Origin: Candidatus Obscuribacterales bacterium
GTDB taxonomy: Bacteria > Cyanobacteriota > Vampirovibrionia > Obscuribacterales > Obscuribacteraceae
DNA length: 7,600 bases
Direction of reading: 5' to 3'
Assembly (NCBI GenBank): GCA_021732245.1
Contig: JAKFVJ010000400.1
Location: 1-7,600 of the forward strand
Shown: positions 5,344-7,600 of the stretch, one piece after another
Layout of the letters: each line of letters begins with the position of its first letter
How positions within the stretch are numbered: position 1 is the stretch's first letter
Position numbers and translations under genes: made by a program
Notes under the pieces: model-generated
Databases searched by the model: none
Seen by the model: the letters and a program-made list of their open reading frames with translations, nothing else
What the model was told of the DNA's origin: nothing

Positions 5344-5494
5344 GCTTCGCCCTCCTCGTTGCGCGATAGCGCATGGCGCTTGTAATCGAAACAGGCAACC
5401 TCAGCAATTATACGATGACAGGCTTTATCTCGATGGCGGTAAGCGATCGTTTGACGCCTTCTTGGTGGATAATTGTCCTAAAGGGGTGAATCTG
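5344..5494. promoter_or_regulatory. Divergent intergenic region between channel and hydrolase genes
   Basis: These 151 nt must hold the promoters of both divergent genes. Visible are the channel gene's ribosome binding site on the minus strand (complement of about 5350-5357), a small inverted repeat AGCGC-ATG-GCGCT (5368-5380), and an AT-rich patch AATTATACGAT (5406-5416) that could contain a rightward -10. No well-spaced -35 accompanies it, so no promoter is assigned. Confidence 0.4.
5481..5489 (+). promoter_or_regulatory. Ribosome binding site that fixes a GTG start
   Basis: AAGGGGTGA lies 5 nt before the GTG at 5495. Starting there gives a standard signal peptide at the very N-terminus. 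The upstream in-frame ATG at 5342 would add 51 residues of non-conserved, Arg-rich sequence ahead of that signal. Confidence 0.65.
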
Positions 5495-7219
5495 GTGAAC
5501 AAATCGCTGCTACTGAATGCATCCAAAACTATTCTCTGCCTTTTGATCTTATTGCAGCCTCTGGTGCCGACTTGCCAAGCAGAAGGCGCGTCCTCGATTG
5601 GTAGCGAAACCATTAAGTCTCCCACGACCGCTGTCATTCCCTTGTCGCAGTTGAAAAGCAGGGAGCGAAGATTATTTGATCTCATCAAGACTGGAAACTA
5701 CCAGGCAGCACAGCAGGTGCTCAGAGCGGAGTTGCGCGGGGCAAGCCCTGAAGACAGTCCGGAGCTGCTGAGTTTGTTGAGCTATGTAGATTTGCAGCTG
5801 AATAGAGTTTCTGCAGCCATCACCGATTTACGCAGAATTGATCCTGCAACATCACAAACGATAAGACAACGGATTGTGACGCTCAAGCGTACAGCAGATC
5901 TGTATCTGCAAGTGAGAAAAGAATCGCAAGCCAAGTCAGCTTATAAGGAAGCTTTGTCTCTTTGCGGTAAGCTCGACCGCACTGATCCCGTTATCGTCGA
6001 GATTCTTGAGCCCCTCATCGGTTGTGTGCTGCGCGACGAGGGGTACCGGGCTGCTCAGCCCTATGCCGATCAGCTGGTCGATGTCTGCCGTGACAGGGCA
6101 AAGTCGGGAGAGCTTTCCGACGTGGCCTCGCTTTTCTATGCATATTGCGAGCTATTGCAAATTTACAGTCAAACCGATATGAACCAACACAAACAAGTGT
6201 TGGCAGAGATGATGCCGTTTCTGGACAGGCTTCTAAAGCTGCGTGCTCAAAATGAGGGTGACACACCGGAGACCGAAGCAGCAGCATTCCAGAAGATGCA
6301 GGACGCTCTGCTTCTTTCGTACATTACGATAAACAAGCCGCAGAGACTCTCAGAGTTTTTGTGGCTGTCCAGGCAATTTCGTGCACGCTCTCTGCCGCTT
6401 ATAGACTGGCAACCCAACGAGCAGAAGCCAAAGGCAGTGCTCTTGTGCGTCCCTGCGCTCGGACTTGAAAACAGAGCATTCATGCCGTTTGCCAAGGAAA
6501 TGGCCGGGAGGGGTTTCGCCGTTTACGCGATGGACGTACGCGGCTTTGGCGCCTGGCAGTCGGAATATGGATCGGAAACCGTTGACTTCAAGCATGCCTT
6601 GGCTGATATTCAGGCATTGATACAGATTGTCAAAACAAGACACAAAAACTTGGCTGTTTTCTTGGTTGGCGAGTCGATGGGGGGCGCATTAGCGCTTCGA
6701 GCCGCATCGGAGTTCGGCAGTGATATGGACGGTGTCATTTCATCTGTTCCGTCGGCTGAGCGTCACGGCGGAGGGAAAATGGCAGCTCAGGTAGCTATCC
6801 ATTTCTTGCGCAGCCCGCACAAACCGTTCGATATAGTGAGTGATATCGCAACACAAGCCACGAGTCAGAACGAGCTAATCGAGATTTGGAAGAAGGATCC
6901 GAAAGCGAAGATTGGATTGTCGCCGATTGAGTTGATTGAATTCGATCGATTTATGAAAATTACGGAATCGCGCTGCTCTTTAATCCGTAGTACGTCAGTC
7001 ATGCTAATTCAGGGTCTCGCCGACAAGCTTGTGAAACCGAGTGGAACGTACACAATGTTCGATAAGATAAACTCGGCCGACAAGGCGCTGATAATCATAG
7101 GTAAGGCCGAGCATCTAATTCTTGAAACCACCAATCAATCGAAACTGCTCCTTCAGGGATTATCGGCGTGGCTCGAAAACCATATTGATGACGCCAGAAA
7201 GACTGTGCCGGGTACTTAG
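5495..7219 (+). CDS. Exported alpha/beta hydrolase with N-terminal TPR-like helical domain
   Basis: From the GTG start the protein has 574 residues. A signal peptide spans 1-29 (hydrophobic core 12-25, cleavage after CQA). Residues about 50-300 are all-helical, with TPR-like helix pairs such as 'LIKTGNYQAAQQVLRAEL' and 'AYKEALSLCGKL'. Residues about 313-565 form an alpha/beta hydrolase resembling the serine aminopeptidase S33/monoglyceride-lipase-like group (Hydrolase_4). The first strand VLLCVP is at 315-320 and the nucleophile elbow GESMGG has Ser394. LIQGLADKLV supplies Asp510 and GKAEHLIL supplies His540, completing a Ser-Asp-His triad. The usual HG oxyanion motif after strand 1 is replaced by PALGLENR. 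A role in cleaving an ester or acyl group outside the cytoplasm is inferred; the substrate is unknown. It is transcribed divergently from the channel gene. The signal has no lipobox. Confidence 0.85.
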   Translation: MNKSLLLNASKTILCLLILLQPLVPTCQAEGASSIGSETIKSPTTAVIPLSQLKSRERRLFDLIKTGNYQAAQQVLRAELRGASPEDSPELLSLLSYVDLQLNRVSAAITDLRRIDPATSQTIRQRIVTLKRTADLYLQVRKESQAKSAYKEALSLCGKLDRTDPVIVEILEPLIGCVLRDEGYRAAQPYADQLVDVCRDRAKSGELSDVASLFYAYCELLQIYSQTDMNQHKQVLAEMMPFLDRLLKLRAQNEGDTPETEAAAFQKMQDALLLSYITINKPQRLSEFLWLSRQFRARSLPLIDWQPNEQKPKAVLLCVPALGLENRAFMPFAKEMAGRGFAVYAMDVRGFGAWQSEYGSETVDFKHALADIQALIQIVKTRHKNLAVFLVGESMGGALALRAASEFGSDMDGVISSVPSAERHGGGKMAAQVAIHFLRSPHKPFDIVSDIATQATSQNELIEIWKKDPKAKIGLSPIELIEFDRFMKITESRCSLIRSTSVMLIQGLADKLVKPSGTYTMFDKINSADKALIIIGKAEHLILETTNQSKLLLQGLSAWLENHIDDARKTVPGT

Positions 7220-7260
7220 TTAATTGAAGATTGATTTCGGGCGGCAAATTATGAATAACA

Positions 7261-7272
7261 TTGGTTAACCAA
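7261..7272. promoter_or_regulatory. Perfect 12-bp palindrome upstream of the LOV gene
   Basis: TTGGTTAACCAA is a perfect palindrome 61 nt before the LOV gene start and 41 nt after the hydrolase stop. It could be an operator for a dimeric regulator. The rest of the 7220-7333 gap holds only weak promoter-like matches and no clear terminator. Confidence 0.3.
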
Positions 7273-7333
7273 GTGTCTGTATTAACTCTGGGTGGGGTAA
7301 ATCCTATCTAGTGAGTAACCGGTAGACGGATTT

Positions 7334-7600
7334 ATGTTTCTCAAAGATCACTTTGATGATTCCCGCCGGCTGAATTTGATGTTTGAGGCGGTAGAGGCTG
7401 CGCGCAATGGCGTGGTTATTACCGATCCTAATCGTGCGGATAATCCAATTATTTATACTAACCCTGCTTTTACCGAAATTACCGGTTATGAAGCCGAGGA
7501 AATATTAGGACGAAATTGCCGCTTCTTGCAGGCAGACGACAGAGATCAACCGGCGCTAAAGGAAATCCGCTTGGCTCTTGAACAGGCACGACCGGTCTCT
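7334..7600 (+). CDS. LOV-domain blue-light photoreceptor protein, N-terminal fragment (runs off the window)
   Basis: An open frame of 89 codons starts at ATG 7334 and is still open at 7600. The product is a PAS domain of the LOV type. It shows GVVITDP at 26-32, NPIIYTNPAFTEITGY at 37-52 and the flavin-binding signature GRNCRFLQ at 59-66. Cys62 is the residue expected to form the light-induced adduct with FMN, and Asn61, Arg63 and Gln66 are the usual flavin contacts. It resembles the LOV domain of YtvA-like proteins and many LOV histidine kinases or diguanylate cyclases. The output domain lies beyond the window, so the signalling type is unknown. The start is favoured because an in-frame TAA lies at 7316-7318 and no start codon comes before 7334. 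No good Shine-Dalgarno sequence precedes it, unlike its neighbours. Confidence 0.85.
   Translation, partial: MFLKDHFDDSRRLNLMFEAVEAARNGVVITDPNRADNPIIYTNPAFTEITGYEAEEILGRNCRFLQADDRDQPALKEIRLALEQARPVS

Noticed and set aside
4979..5407. 142-codon minus-strand frame overlapping the channel gene
   Set aside because: It runs in another frame over the channel's membrane-spanning segments, is Arg/Cys-rich, and has no supporting start signal.
5342..5494. N-terminal extension of the hydrolase from ATG 5342
   Set aside because: It would overlap the divergent channel gene's start codon and place 51 Arg-rich residues ahead of a normal signal peptide. The GTG at 5495 has AAGGGGTGA upstream.
5570..5585. 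Lipoprotein signal in the hydrolase (cysteine near the cleavage site)
   Set aside because: The residues before the cysteine are V-P-T-C, which do not fit a lipobox. CQA followed by Glu fits ordinary signal peptidase cleavage.

Overview
This 7.6 kb window reads as an ordinary, gene-dense bacterial chromosome segment of moderate GC content. Nearly every gene has a near-consensus Shine-Dalgarno sequence, and several products carry export signals, so a cell envelope with a periplasm or secreted space is likely. The lineage cannot be fixed from sequence alone. A non-proteobacterial diderm is my guess, made with low confidence.

Layout. Positions 1-127 are the right end of an IS3-family insertion sequence: the last 32 transposase codons and a terminal inverted-repeat-like end. 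A four-gene operon follows on the minus strand, read from 2908 down to 229: two cytoplasmic Hsp20/alpha-crystallin proteins, a third Hsp20 carrying an N-terminal export signal, and an exported YfdX-family protein. Gaps are 29, 46 and 61 nt, each with its own strong ribosome binding site. Positions 2909-3481 are a 573-nt divergent control region. It holds a very good sigma-70-type promoter facing right, a long leader with hairpins, and an inverted repeat that could be an operator. Rightward come a small leucine-rich-repeat-variant (LRV/HEAT-like) protein at 3482-3928 and a short secreted protein of unknown function at 3982-4245. Convergent to these, at 4282-5343 on the minus strand, is a two-TM potassium-channel-family protein whose selectivity filter is degenerate. 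Divergent from it, at 5495-7219, is an exported protein with a helical TPR-like N-terminal half and an alpha/beta-hydrolase C-terminal half. At 7334 a LOV-domain (blue-light sensor) protein begins and runs off the window.

How it fits together. The Hsp20-Hsp20-exported Hsp20-YfdX operon looks like a proteostasis module covering cytoplasm and envelope. The combination recalls the transmissible locus of stress tolerance (locus of heat resistance) of Enterobacteriaceae, which also joins small heat shock proteins with YfdX proteins, but ClpG/ClpK, HdeD and Trx are not visible here. The IS end about 100 nt beyond yfdX leaves open that the locus was moved or truncated. The right half (channel, hydrolase, LOV protein) does not form one obvious pathway with it.
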